Source: Linnemannia schmuckeri
Lineage: Eukaryota; Mortierellomycota; Mortierellomycetes; Mortierellales; Mortierellaceae
Assembly: GCA_029449235.1 (NCBI GenBank)
Contig: JANATG010000010.1
Location: 1,364,001-1,428,000, forward strand
Reading direction: 5' to 3'
Length of the DNA: 64,000 nt
This document shows positions 23,289 through 34,361 of this stretch, one piece after another. Every line of letters begins with the position of its first letter. Position 1 is the first letter of the stretch. The notes beneath the pieces were generated by a model that worked only from the letters and a program-made list of their open reading frames with translations, did no database searches and was not told the DNA's origin. Position numbers and translations under genes: made by a program.

Positions 23289-24676
23289 GGTTGGTTGAAA
23301 ATGGGGGATTGGTATCTCTGGTCTTGTAAGGAGAGCTCAACTGGGTTGAGGTCTTTTTCCAGATTGGAGCTAATGGAGAGATGCTGGGTCCAGAAGTTAA
23401 AAAAAAAGGCCAATGAGATACGAGTGGGTCCCCAAAGGCGGTGCTTGACAAGGACGTCAGAAGGTTCAATTGAAGGCTATGCTGTTGTGGAGCAACTGGT
23501 GCTGAGTAATAACTGCTGTTTGGTCAGTCCAACAAACAGAGGAGCAGCACACTCAAGGCTAGTTCTAGTGAAAGAGAAACAGCAGCACCAGTGAGTGTTA
23601 GTCAACTTTCTTTGCAACAGAGAGTGAAAGAGGTGCAACCTTGTCTGACACAGGCGGCAATGGGTGAACGGGGCGGAGCAAGACCACGTTTTGAACGAAT
23701 GGTACACAAGAGAGGGCTCTGTTGAGGCCACGCCTCATTCTCTTTGGTTTTTGTGGATGTTTGTTGTTCAATTGGATCAGCATGGCGGCCATGGTGCAGG
23801 CGATGACAGGTGTGATGTTCATTTGGTGGCGTGGTGTGTCTATAAAAGCTACCTTTTCGATGGAGGGAGTAAGCGCAAACTGAACAAGGGTGAGCTGGAG
23901 ATGCGTATGTCAGAGAGAGGAAAGTTGTCTATTAATGAGGAGGAGGAGGATTTGTTTGTTTTCTACTGTTGTTGCTATTTTTTTTTTTTTGCAAGGTCGG
24001 GTTGTACGAGAGTGGGGAGAGGGGGAGTAGGTAAGAGGATGGAAAAGCAGATAAGAAAGAGAGGAGGAGGAAGGAGAAGGGTGAAAGGGGCCCAATAAGC
24101 GAGACAGCGTTGACAGATAAAACTGAAGAGAGAAGAGTGGCTCAGCGAAAACGACAGCGAATCGGGCGGTTTCGAGATAGAGGAAAGGAGTTCAAGACCA
24201 AGGAACAGACGAACAGAAAATGGGCAGACGAACAGCTCTTCCTCCCCGGTTGACGTTCTGCAAGTTCAAAAAAAAAAAAAAAAAAAAAAAAAGGCTCAAG
24301 GCCGGCAAGCAATTGGTCAACCTACTCTTTTTTTTCATTTCGTATAATCATATCGGACATTTCGTCGAAGGGTGGATGGGATGGGAAAAAGAACACATCA
24401 CGACCACTATTTATATCGCTTCCATCCCGTTCACGCCTCGAAGTACCGGGGGGGGGGGGGGGGGGGGGGTGTACTACCACTTCCAGGAACAAACAATCTT
24501 AGACTCCTTGTTGAACTGTTGGATTGTTGGATTATCAACACCCACGCGGCACGTGCAGGTTTAAAATCCAACAAAATAGAAGCTCACTTCTTCCTTTACA
24601 TAACCTTCTCTTCCCTCTCTCCTTTCTTCCATCACCAAACTCATTCTCTCACATCGCCCTCCTGTCCTCGCCAACC
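23289..24676. promoter_or_regulatory. Divergent promoter region with A25 and G22 runs
   Basis: Separates the minus-strand MHR factor from the plus-strand polyprenol reductase. Contains A25 at 24268-24292 and an uninterrupted G22 at 24448-24469, about 210 bases upstream of the reductase ATG. The last 90 bases are C/T-rich leader. No gene was accepted here. Confidence 0.5.
24448..24469. repeat. G22 homopolymer upstream of the polyprenol reductase gene
   Basis: Uninterrupted run of 22 G about 210 bases before the ATG; such a run can form a G-quadruplex or affect nucleosomes. Confidence 0.9.
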
Positions 24677-25975
24677 ATGGCATCACTTTACAAATACCTT
24701 CCTCAAGACGGACTCATCTCACCCGTCTCCTCATTCGCAACCCTCAACCAGATCTATTTTACCCTTGCAACAACCTCCGTCCTCGCCGCTGCCACTTTGC
24801 CCTTTCTACGTGCGTCTGTCCTCTCCTACGGCAAACTAGATTCAACGCCCTCTGCGTCGCCTTCTTCAACTACAACGTCAACCAAGAAGACCCCTTCACC
24901 CCTCCACGACAACTGGGTCAAGACCATCAAGAGCCTACAAGTCCCCAAAGTTTGGTTTTCTCACTTTTACGTCTATGCGACTTTATGGATGCTCTACTGT
25001 ACCTTTGATCTCTGGGTCTACTCCTCCTCGGCCGTCGTCTTCCCCTCAACCTCAATATCTTATTCAACAAAGGTCACAGTCATCCGAAGCGTGCCTGCCG
25101 TCCTGACTTCCACGCGCTACTATTGGAGTCTTTTGACCTTGCTCAGTTATCTCGGGGTCATGCCAGCCCATATCCCTCTCCTCGCTTCGGTCCACCAGTC
25201 AGCAACAACAAAAACAGCAACAGCAACTGAGCCATTCATCGTTCGAGCATGGACCCCTCCACCCCACGTCTTGCTCACCATGGCCTGTTATCTCTTCCAG
25301 GTCCTCCGTCGCTGGTACGAGTCCTGGTTTGTCGAGCGACCTTCTGTCGAGGCCAAGATTCATGTCACACACTACATTGTCGGGATTACTTTCTACTCTG
25401 CCATGGCTCCCTCTACATGGATCGATGCGTACGAGGCTTGGATCAAACAAGGTGCGGCAACCGGTCTAGCAGCAAGCGCCACAGCAGCATCCGCAACGCC
25501 TCCATTGGATTCGATGCTCATTGGACTGAACGGACAGTGTCTTCTCGGACTGATGATGTTCATCTGGGCAAGCTGGCACCAATACAACTGCCACGTCATC
25601 CTTGCCAATCTTCGCCCAAAACCTGTGAAGGAAGAAGACAAGCCCAAGAAACAGGATTACAAGGTTCCCTTTGGAGACTGGTTTCAATACATGGTGGCCC
25701 CTCATTACTCGGCCGAGATGTTGATCTACCTGAGCTTGTACCTTATGGCATCATCGTCGCCCATGACTGCCAACTCTTCAGTCGCACCGACTTTGTTATA
25801 TGCCTTTGCCTGGGTTGTTGCTAATTTGGGTATTGTGGCGAGGGAGACAGATCAGTGGTACAGGACCCGGTTTGGAGCCCGATATGCCGCCATTGGCTCT
25901 TCTGCTGGCACAGCAAAGGCCTCTCGCTCAGGACGTGCCCCAAGGAGATACATTTTGGTTCCCTTTATCTACTGA
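24677..25975 (+). CDS. DFG10: Polyprenol reductase / steroid 5-alpha-reductase family (SRD5A3, Dfg10 type)
   Basis: Integral ER membrane enzyme that reduces polyprenol-derived substrates on the way to dolichol, the lipid carrier for N-glycosylation. Single exon, 432 aa, chosen ATG in a CCAACCATGG context after a C/T leader; an in-frame upstream extension to 24524 is leader sequence. At least six hydrophobic segments are visible. The C-terminal domain contains HQYNCHVILANLR, KQDYKVPFGDWFQYMVAPHY and DQWYRTRFGARY, the NADPH-binding signature region of the steroid-reductase fold, and it ends in RRYILVPFIY as expected for this family. Ser/Thr- and Ala-rich insertions (residues about 55-72 and 265-280) make it longer than human SRD5A3 (318 aa). 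Confidence 0.88.
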   Translation: MASLYKYLPQDGLISPVSSFATLNQIYFTLATTSVLAAATLPFLRASVLSYGKLDSTPSASPSSTTTSTKKTPSPLHDNWVKTIKSLQVPKVWFSHFYVYATLWMLYCTFDLWVYSSSAVVFPSTSISYSTKVTVIRSVPAVLTSTRYYWSLLTLLSYLGVMPAHIPLLASVHQSATTKTATATEPFIVRAWTPPPHVLLTMACYLFQVLRRWYESWFVERPSVEAKIHVTHYIVGITFYSAMAPSTWIDAYEAWIKQGAATGLAASATAASATPPLDSMLIGLNGQCLLGLMMFIWASWHQYNCHVILANLRPKPVKEEDKPKKQDYKVPFGDWFQYMVAPHYSAEMLIYLSLYLMASSSPMTANSSVAPTLLYAFAWVVANLGIVARETDQWYRTRFGARYAAIGSSAGTAKASRSGRAPRRYILVPFIY

Positions 25976-26269
25976 TCTGTTGATCACAAATAAAACAAGT
26001 GTACAATATCACAAATCATATCCAATTAGCCTCGTCTCTCTAGGTGATCGACGCCATGCCTCAAACAAGCACAGTGTCTGTCGCTATACTTGATGAATGA
26101 AGTCAACAAGCATTTGGAAGAAAAAGTTATTCATTACAAAGGCGGCATGTCGAGATTTCTGCAGACAAGTTACTTCTTATACCACTGTTGCCAACCCTTC
26201 CTCTTCACCCACGTCCGGTCGTCCCTGTCGACAGCACAACACGTTCAATCGACGTTTTCAGTCCCTGGG

Positions 26270-27965
26270 GCAGCTTGTTCTTCTCACACAGCATGTCTCT
26301 TCTGTGCGGTCGCTTCACGTCAAAGGATTCGACAGGGCCTATTTGTTCAATTGTTTTCTGGATTACCAGCAGTAGTCTCTCCTAAGTACAGGAACCGCCG
26401 CGTTCTTTGTTGATTCTGGTGTATCCATCCCCACGTGGCTGTTACTGCAGAACGATATACCCTTTCCTGCAATCCCATTGGCGCCAATGTCCAACCTGAC
26501 AATACTATCCATCGATGTAAAGCCAAAAGACAGTGACCGACATCTCCCTTTCTTCGATCTCATATTTCAGAACTTTACTGTCATCTGTTCTCAAGGTTGC
26601 TGTATACTACAGCTCAGCTTGCATCTGGTCAATCTGCCTATGACATTGTTGCCGACTAGGAGCGCACGGGAGGTGTTGTTCTTGGCAGGAATCATTGCAA
26701 GGATTTCAACATTGAAGGCACTTGACCTGGGGATATTTCTCAGTGACATATTGAACTCCATGGAGTGGCTCCGCATTTGGGTGGATTCTTTGCGGGGTAC
26801 CTCGTCGTTGTTGTAAAAGTTTGCATTATCTGTAGGCTACACGTCAACCTTGGCAGGAGATGATGGTGCTGTGTTTGATGGTGCTGAATTGATGGTGGAT
26901 CCTCCTCCCAGCCAGGATGTGTTGCCAGCCTTGACCGAGCTAGTGTTGTCAGGCCCATTCCCGTTCGACTATACTATCCCAGCAGACGACATTCAAGAGT
27001 TCTTAAAACGCTTCCCCAATCTCGACAAAATCTCTCGGAACAGTTGGATCGACGAAGGTACGCTGGCGACTATTCTCCCAAGTTGTCTCAAGCTGAGGAG
27101 CATAGCTCAAAAGACTTTTCAGCAAGGAACAACTTTGTGCACAAACTCATGGCGGTTTCGCTCCCGAATCAAGTGGAGAAGGTCGAGTGCAAGAGTTATT
27201 GTGGCAAGTTGGACATTAATGGACCGAAAGTAGTAACCCTCAGACTCTAGACCTCTCTCCGGCGGGTCTTGTTCGAGAACTATGGCATGTTCCAAAGTCG
27301 GTCCATTGGATTACTGCTTGCAGGATGCTTGGGTCTGGAGGAATTGGAAGTTTGTCCACAGAGCACAAGCTGCGCGTCATGCATGTAATTAGAGGATGCT
27401 GTGACCACTATGTCATGTGTCTGCACCAACATTCGGCATCTCACCTCGCCATCGCAAGGACTTCTCTTCCAGAAGACCACGCATACAAATCATCAGAGCA
27501 GGAACCGTTCTACAAAAGGTCAGAGCCCGTGGCACTTTCAAAGGAGGAGGCGGTTCAGTTTGCGTTGTTGGAGCGCCTCTACCAGCAGACTGGATCCTTG
27601 ACAGAACTCAAACGGTTGAATTTACGGTCGCTTATTACAAATGGGTCGAAGCCAGGGCAGATGGACAAGACTACCGGCAAAACACGTTTCCGGGCTTGAT
27701 GAGCTTGGGAGACGCCAACACGGGCAGGCAGGGGTTCTTGAGTCTTCTCAACGGGTCGATCAAATTGCAGGAGTTTTGTGGATCAGTTTATGCGTCGACG
27801 GAAGAGGGTGAGGCGACTGTTGGGTGGGCTGAGGTGAGGTGGATGTATGAGAATTGACCGGCCCTGCAAGTCGGCGAGTTTTTCGATAAAGACGAACCAG
27901 GGAACCATTTTCTGTGGCTACGAGATCAGCGTCAGCGATGGAATCTGGACTTGTTTGGCTATTAG
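26270..27965 (+). pseudogene. LRR/F-box-like relic, copy A
   Basis: Decayed member of a four-copy family (others at 37.9-42.0 kb). One frame runs through SVRSLHVKGFDRAYLFN, a TAG, LAPMSNLTILSID, another stop, then DVLPALTELVLSG and IQEFLKRFPNLDKI. The frame then shifts near 27120 (NFVHKLMAV ... CLGLEELEV, with stops; LEDAVTTM), shifts again for SKEEAVQFALLERLYQQTGS, and again for LMSLGDANTGRQGFLSLL, GSVYASTEEGEATVGWAEVR and, after a TGA where other copies have Trp, a final WLRDQRQRWNLDLFGY ending at 27965. At least three frameshifts and several stops, so not functional. The family resembles F-box/LRR proteins, but no F-box is preserved. Confidence 0.75.
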
Positions 27966-28463
27966 AGCTTCACGTTCAAAAAGCTGCTCCACAAAATGGG
28001 ATAAAAAGGAGATTGTTCATCGTCAATTCGAATTAGTCCGCGCACATATGTCTATTTCGGCCCTTGCTTCATGGTGTTTCACCCATAAAGGTCCGAATTA
28101 ATTCTACTCGCATTTTTAAAATGCGAATAAAAAAACCCCTACCAACTATCAGTACCTCGCCATGTCGTCCTCGTCGCAGGTCAGAAGTTCTTCGATGCCC
28201 CAGAATTCATCTGTATCACAGCAGGGTATCTGAGGTTTGAGAGCATAACGCTACTTCTTCAGGCAATCAGTCAACTATATCACCGTTCCTAATCCTCCTT
28301 GTTGTCTAGCTGATATCATGTTGCATGTCAAGGTTGCTTTGTGACCTAGATCCCGTCCTTATGCGTAATTGTTCCTTGATGCTGATTATTGTCGTGTTTT
28401 TATTGCTTTTATCTCGTTCTGGGATTGATAACTTCCAGGACTTCCAAATAAAGCACTTCCTTT
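27966..28463. other. Intergenic, no gene seen
   Basis: Spacer between LRR relic A and the 3' end of the Dib1 gene. Short frames only. Confidence 0.4.
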
Positions 28464-29004
28464 CTAGTACTTGTACTTGGTCGAGTAATCCTTGGGCGAG
28501 ACAACAAGACCACGACCCTTTCTCGCACCTCGAAAAACCGTCTCGACAATATCAATCAGCTCCTGTTTACTATCCAGCGCCCAGTTGATCTTGTTGTTGT
28601 TTCCTGTCCCCAGATCGACCATGATATGTTTGTTGCGGAAAAAGAACATTGTTGTGCAAGGGTCGTACAACTCGTACATCTTGTTGAAATCGGGCACTTC
28701 GGTGATATCGACCAGGTAGACGACGGCAAAATTCTTGATCTTTTCGGCGACAGAGTAGAGGAGTTCGTCCATTTGCATGCAGGTTGGATCCCAGTCTGTC
28801 CCGAAGCGGAGGATGACGACGCGGTCTTCTTCGGAGAGGATGGCTTGGTCGACTTGCCAGCCGTTTGTCAAATGTGGCAGGAAATAAGACTATTTTGGTT
28901 GAATAAGTAAGAGTAAAGAAGATGAGAGTTAGTGTCACCGCAGGCTAAGAAAATGATACAGAAGGAAACTTGACAAGCCCACATGTTGTTCAAAAAGTGG
29001 TGGC

Positions 29005-29035
<31 letters not shown>

Positions 29036-29090
29036 CAAGTGAACAAAAGGTAAAGAACATTCAGTCAAGGTGTGATTCCTTACGCACCAT
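28464..29090 (-). CDS. DIB1: U5 snRNP thioredoxin-fold protein Dib1/Dim1 (TXNL4A)
   Basis: Essential spliceosomal protein of the U4/U6.U5 tri-snRNP that must leave before activation. Model: first coding exon 29090-29088 is just ATG, followed by a 198-nt GT-AG intron (GTGCGT donor) and exon 28889-28464. The joined protein starts MSYFLPHLTNGWQVDQ and is 142 aa, the same length as human TXNL4A. It keeps the family blocks: AILSEEDRVVILRFG, DWDPTCMQMDELLYS, YLVDITEVPDFNKMYELYDP, FFFRNKHIMVDLGTG, and the SPKDYSTKYKY end. The intron contains T30 (29006-29035, plus strand). Very conserved, so identification is near certain; the ATG-only exon rests on splice signals and on the known MSY start of the family. 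Confidence 0.95.
29006..29035. repeat. T30 homopolymer inside the DIB1 intron
   Basis: Lies in the 198-nt first intron of the minus-strand DIB1 gene, so it is A30 in the transcript. Confidence 0.9.
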
Positions 29091-29959
29091 TCTTAAGCTT
29101 TATGAGAAGTGGGGAGGTGTTTCTTGGAAGGAGGAAGGGGTCGTCGGTCGATGTGAGCGTTGTGAAGTTGAGGTTGCTGAAGAGGTGATGTTTTAAATGA
29201 TGGAAGGTGTAGCAGGTGTGTGCCTTGAGTGTTGTTTGAGGCGAAGTGGTTTAGAAAAAAAAAAGGAGCTGTACCGCCGCAGGGCTTGCTTCTGAAGGTA
29301 AGTCAACAGGGTGGCTTAGATGCGATTGCACAAATTGGTCTCCTTCGATTTGATTGACACCCCACAGATTGAGAGAGGGGCCACTCTGTCGGCGTTCAAC
29401 TCTAGCCGCTCTCTCTCACACACTATGACTTGGCCTGACTGGGCGAAAGATCTATTGAGTTTAATAAACGACCCAACAGCCATCATCGTATTTTTTTGCT
29501 TCTCCTTCTTCTTTTTCCGGACGCCATCATCCCCGCCTTTTCATCATCTCTCCTTCTGGTACCTGGCAACCACCACCACCTCTCTTCTTACTCGCTGTCA
29601 TTCACTGTTACTATTCTGCTACAAAGAATTGACACACTTGTTCATCATCTCACCCCCTTGACCACACAGCTCAGCTTCCTTCTCCCCTGACATTCAGTTT
29701 CTCACCTTTTTTCACTTTTTTTTTTTTGCCTCCTTGTCTCCTTTCCTCACAATTCTCATTGAAACGACATCCAATTCAACCTTTATAGCCTCACAAGACA
29801 TTTCCACTCTATCACTACCTTTCTTCTCTCCACTGTTCTCTTCACTCTTCCCTTCCAATTCTCTTCTTGCAACACATTGCCAACCCGACGAAAGTAACAA
29901 TCAACAGCAAGGACTGTACGACAACATAAAGCCATCTCCGGACAACTGCCGATACGACT
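29091..29959. promoter_or_regulatory. Divergent promoter of DIB1 and the glycosyltransferase gene
   Basis: No gene supported. The right half is strongly C/T-rich on the plus strand, as expected for a leader of the 29960 gene. Frames at 29320-29661 and 29734-30138 are by-products of this composition or of the overlapping coding exon. Confidence 0.4.
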
Positions 29960-31714
29960 ATGAACAGGAACGCCAACGGGAACGGACTCCCGTTCCACGC
30001 CTCTGGCCAAAGGCAGCAAGGATTCGGAGCAATTGCTGCCAAAACGCGCCGTATCAATCCCAAGAATCTGGCCCTCTTAGCTGGTGTCTGCATTGTCTCT
30101 CTCCTCACACTGGCTCGCTTCTTTGGTCCCAGCCCTGACGCACCCTCCCCTATCGCTAATCAATCTGAACATGAAGCCAAGGATGACTTGGAACGAGAAA
30201 TGTTGGTCAAGCAGATTCTTGAGACCCGCAAGTCCGCCTATAGCTTCGATGACTTTACAGAGGAAGGGCTGGTCATGGAGACGAACCAACACCTCTTGCC
30301 GGCGACTGCGATCTTGTTGGGCTGGAAGCGTCTGGACGGTTTGAAGTTGATTGTCAACTATCTGGCACGGTACCCTTATATTAAGGAGATCATTATCTGG
30401 AATAACAACCAGGAGGTCAAACTGAACAAGAAGGACTTTGAGTTTGATGCCAGCTACGGACCTGTGCCCGAGTTGCAGGTCTACAACGGTCAAGAGAACT
30501 TGCACGACTTTGCAAAGTACATGTCGTGCGCCCTCGCCAAGTATCAACACTGCTACTTTCAGGATGATGACTGGCTCAACACCCACATGGATGCCCTCTA
30601 TACCAACTTTTTGACCAGTCCCAATCTCATTCACACCAACACTCTGCCCCTGATCCATATGGAGCACCGCCGCTGGACCTTCACCAACGCCGGTATGTTG
30701 TTCTTGGGCTAAGATTTGTTTGCCACGACACCATGAGAAAACAACTGCAAAAGCCCAGTTTTTCAGGAAGTAAAATTCCTTATTTGTCCGCTCAGTCAAA
30801 CTAATGCAGGCGCTTGTCTCTCCATCACCCCTTTCTCTTAATAGAGTACAAGATGCACGCAGGATTTGCATGGATGGGCACAGGATCATACTTGCCAAGG
30901 GAGAAGGCGCAGAGGCTACTGGAGCAAGGAGGAAACAGCAACCTGGCCAAGGATCGTCTAAGGGTCATTGACATGTACTTTTCGATCTGGACCAATCAAT
31001 ACCCTTACCAATTGGTCAACTATCTTATGCCGCTAGACCAGAAGAACGGATGGAGCACAGATGGCGCGGTGGACCATTGGACTGTCGTCTACAGGAACAT
31101 GGTAAGCAAAGCAAGAGTGCTAGCTAGTTCATCGTGACCGTTGAACGCGCAAAGTGCCATATAGTCAATCATCCTCACGGATCAACGTTGTACGCAAAAT
31201 TTGGTTTCAGCTTGCTAATCTGTGGGCGTATACATTGTTTCTGTTTTGGCTGAACTAGATGGATGCGGCCACCCGACTGTACTCTGCCCTGGTCGCCAAC
31301 CCCGAAGTCTCGGAAAAGGATTATTTTCCCCGCGAGGAAGAACTCCCCCTCATGAGTGATCGTCACGCAAGGTAATATATACAACAAATCATCGGAGAGC
31401 GCTACAGACGATATGACTGGATAATATTCAACAGTTTATGCGTACTGTCGACTATTATTGACTCAAAAACTATTATGGACATGCTACTAATAGATCGCCA
31501 TGCTTCAACGACAAGTGTCTGTTCAAGACCAGTCTCGACCCTTTCCCTCTGCCACATGAGGTCGTGTTCAACAATGATTTGGAGTCGATCGAGGATCAGA
31601 ATGCAAAGTTCAGGGCATTGGAGTACCCCTCGAACGAGTTCTTCGCCACATATTCTTATATTCATGCAGTCGACAACGATCCCCAGACCTGCTGGAACAG
31701 CTTCAAAGGTACGT

Positions 31715-31756
<42 letters not shown>

Positions 31757-32246
31757 CTTGTTCAGTTGATGCGAGGAGTGCAATTGAAAAAAAAAAAAAA
31801 AAAAAAAAAAAAAAACGAATCTTCTTGCCGCAGCGTACTCCAAAAGAAAATGAAAGACCCTGTGTTTGCTTACGTTCTGTTCTTTATCTTTTTTCTACCT
31901 TGGACCATTGTGATTGGCAGTGCCTCAAGCCGGAGATTCGTTTGGACTCCAGTTTGTTGCTCCACGACAAGTGAAAAAGATGACCGTGACCTCATTCAAG
32001 TCTCTTGCGGGTCTCGAGGGCAAATTCTCAGTCATGGCATCGGATATGAAGGGTGAGGAGTGGATCAAGTGTCGCCACACCGCGCGGTTCCCTCATGCTC
32101 ATACCATGATTCTTGATATTTCCTGTCCTACTTCAGGAACCATCCTCCCTGGAGGAATGGTTTCGAATGTCAAGATAATGTTTGATCAAGCTCTTGACAA
32201 AGCGCTGGAAGTCTGTGGCATGGACGTCGGTGGCATGGTCGTTTAG
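29960..32246 (+). CDS. Type II membrane glycosyltransferase (GT-A-like, EXT/GT64-type core) with C-terminal beta-domain
   Basis: Exons 29960-30692, 30845-31101, 31259-31371, 31494-31708 and 31921-32246 give 547 aa. Residues about 36-56 (LALLAGVCIVSLLTLARFFG) form a signal anchor after a short basic cytosolic tail, so a Golgi-type luminal enzyme. The core has IKEIIIWNNN, a YFQDDDW motif (about 198-204, likely the metal-binding DxD), HAGFAWMGTGSYL and RVIDMYFSIWTNQYPY, the arrangement seen in GT64/exostosin-type transferases. After a SPCFNDKCLFK segment, the last 110 residues (AGDSFGLQFVAPRQVKKMTV ...) resemble the C-terminal lectin-like domain of GnT-IV enzymes. Donor, acceptor and exact CAZy family are not fixed by what I can see. 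Intron 4 carries a T38/A29 pair. Confidence 0.72.
31709..31920 (+). repeat. Intron with T38 and A29 runs able to pair
   Basis: Fourth intron of the glycosyltransferase gene. T38 at 31717-31754 and A29 at 31787-31815 are separated by 32 nt, so the transcript could fold into a U:A hairpin with up to 29 pairs. The donor (GTACGT) and acceptor (TTGGCAG) lie outside the hairpin. Confidence 0.85.
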
Positions 32247-34361
32247 AGTCTGGTCGCCTTTTTTCTTAGACGTAGCCTTGTTTTTGCTTTCTCGTAATGT
32301 ACGCATTTTTCTATCTATGATGGTAGTTGTTCTGTTTCATTTTTGGGGAGGATTTCTTTACTGTTCTGCGCCTTCATGCTGGACAGGAGTGTTTTTCATG
32401 GAGGTTACATACGCGGATGTGTGTAGCCAAGTCAAGTTCATCGTGGCAAATTCAAGCAATTTAATTCGACCGTTCCCTTCTCCAAAATGATCTGGTCACT
32501 TTCTTTTCCCATCATCCATTTTCTTCGTCTTGACAGGATGGAAAATATTCCTAGGAGAAAAACAAAAATGTTACTGAAGGCGCAATGCGCGCCTCGATTA
32601 CTTGCATGCTTTACTTGTGCTGTGCCACATCTCAGGCTAAGCTGAATCCCGTCGCCCTTTCCCCCCACCCACCCCTGCTTATAAAAAAAATAGAAGCAAC
32701 TAAGGATGTGTGCATCGTGAGATCAAAAAACAGGTTCAAGTTCGCATCATGGAAAGGAAAGAGCAGAATCTCGACCCTTTTTATTATTTCAAGGTCGGTA
32801 AAAGTTGGAATGTGGTAATCGCTTGAGCGTGATGGGACGAAACGTGTTATCAAGAATTGATTTCGATTGGGATTTGGGTGATAAAAGGGCATGTACAGGA
32901 AGTAAAAAAGGAAGGGTTAGGTAAAAGCGAAAGGGGGAAGAAGAACGAGCAGGAGGTGCAAGGTACGCAGTCTCAGCAGTCGCAGCATTGAGCATGCCAA
33001 TCAAATTATTTGATTTTGTTTGTTCCGTTGTGGTTGCAATTGCAGGAGAGAGGAAACAAAGGGGGGATTAAAGGACATAAGGAAGCAAAATCAATAAGGA
33101 CGAAAGAAGAGGGGAGAGAGAGAAGGATATGCATTTTAGCATCGGGGTGTGTTGTTGTGGCCGACGATCTGCGCGTTAGTGCGTTATTTTTATTTTTTGA
33201 CGGTGACAAAAATACATTTTTCGGGATCCATTTTTGCAACACGGACCACGAGAACAAGATCTTGGACTTCAGACGGACAAAGGAGGAAGGAAGGATGCAG
33301 GAAGAGGGGGTACAGGTTCTTGAGTCAAATGGAATGTGCACGGTGTGATAAACATCCAATACAGTGCCATGACCCATGAGATTCATCAAGAAAAGGGTCA
33401 AAAGAAATGTGGAAAGGAATGGAAGGAGTAAGGGCAAGACAGGTCGAGTTTTTTTGGATGCTCTAACAGTGATTTTGACAGTTGAGCCAACACGGTTGTG
33501 GATAAATGTGATGGTTAATGCTGATGAAGAGCATCAAGAGGAGTGTTTGGTTCCAGTATGACTCGACCCGGCGCACCGGCTAGGTTGCAGTGGTTGATTG
33601 ACTGCTTGATCGTGTCATGGAGAACGAGAACGATAATGTGATCGTTTGTAACGCTTAGTCCATATCCGTTCTTTTTTAGCCCGTCGTGACATCGCCTTCT
33701 TCCTCTCTTTCCTTATCTCTTTCTCTGATTTTCTTTATTCACGACTTTAAAATACATCTCTCCCGACCGCGTTGTATGTGTGCTATTCATATCGCACTCA
33801 TTCCATCTGTTCACCCACACCACAAGACCATTTTTTTTTTTTTTTTTTTAATTTGTATCAACTGAATTGACATTATTACTTACTTCACTCTATCGACATC
33901 TTTGCTCTTCTTGCTTGCGTCCCTTTATGTGCTTTGCCTAAAGAAGAGAGGCCTCGTCTCGACCCGTCTCGCCCCGCCTCGCCTATCTTTCTCTTCAGCA
34001 CACTTACCTGTCCCTGTCATACCTTTTTTTCTTTTCTTATTTAACGACGTTGTCTACTTCCTTATTGCTCCTTTCTTTTACATCTCTCGTTATTCCTTTT
34101 TTTTATTCTTTACACCCTATTCCCCCCTTCCCTTATTCACTCCATTTATTTTTTTTTCCCTGTTTCTTTTTTGTTCACGACACCATCATAGACATACACA
34201 CATACACACTCTCTCACACACACTCTCTTGTTCGTACTCATTCATTCGCTCTTCTTTCATTCTCGCCTGCACACTCTCTTCCTTCACACTCATTAGCACT
34301 ACCCACCTTCTCTCTGTAACAACACACATACCCCTACACCGTCAATTGATACTAAAAAACT
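32247..34361. promoter_or_regulatory. Long intergenic region, no gene supported
   Basis: About 2.1 kb. Contains T19 at 33831-33849 and, from about 33670 on, a C/T-rich stretch with CA-repeats near 34195-34225 that leads into the next start codon. Frames in 32.4-33.6 kb are short with no recognisable motif; the frame at 33902-34546 is made by the pyrimidine leader. Confidence 0.4.

Noticed and set aside
29006..29035. Poly-T as a retroposon tail
   Set aside because: It lies in the DIB1 intron, and no element or target-site duplication was seen next to it.
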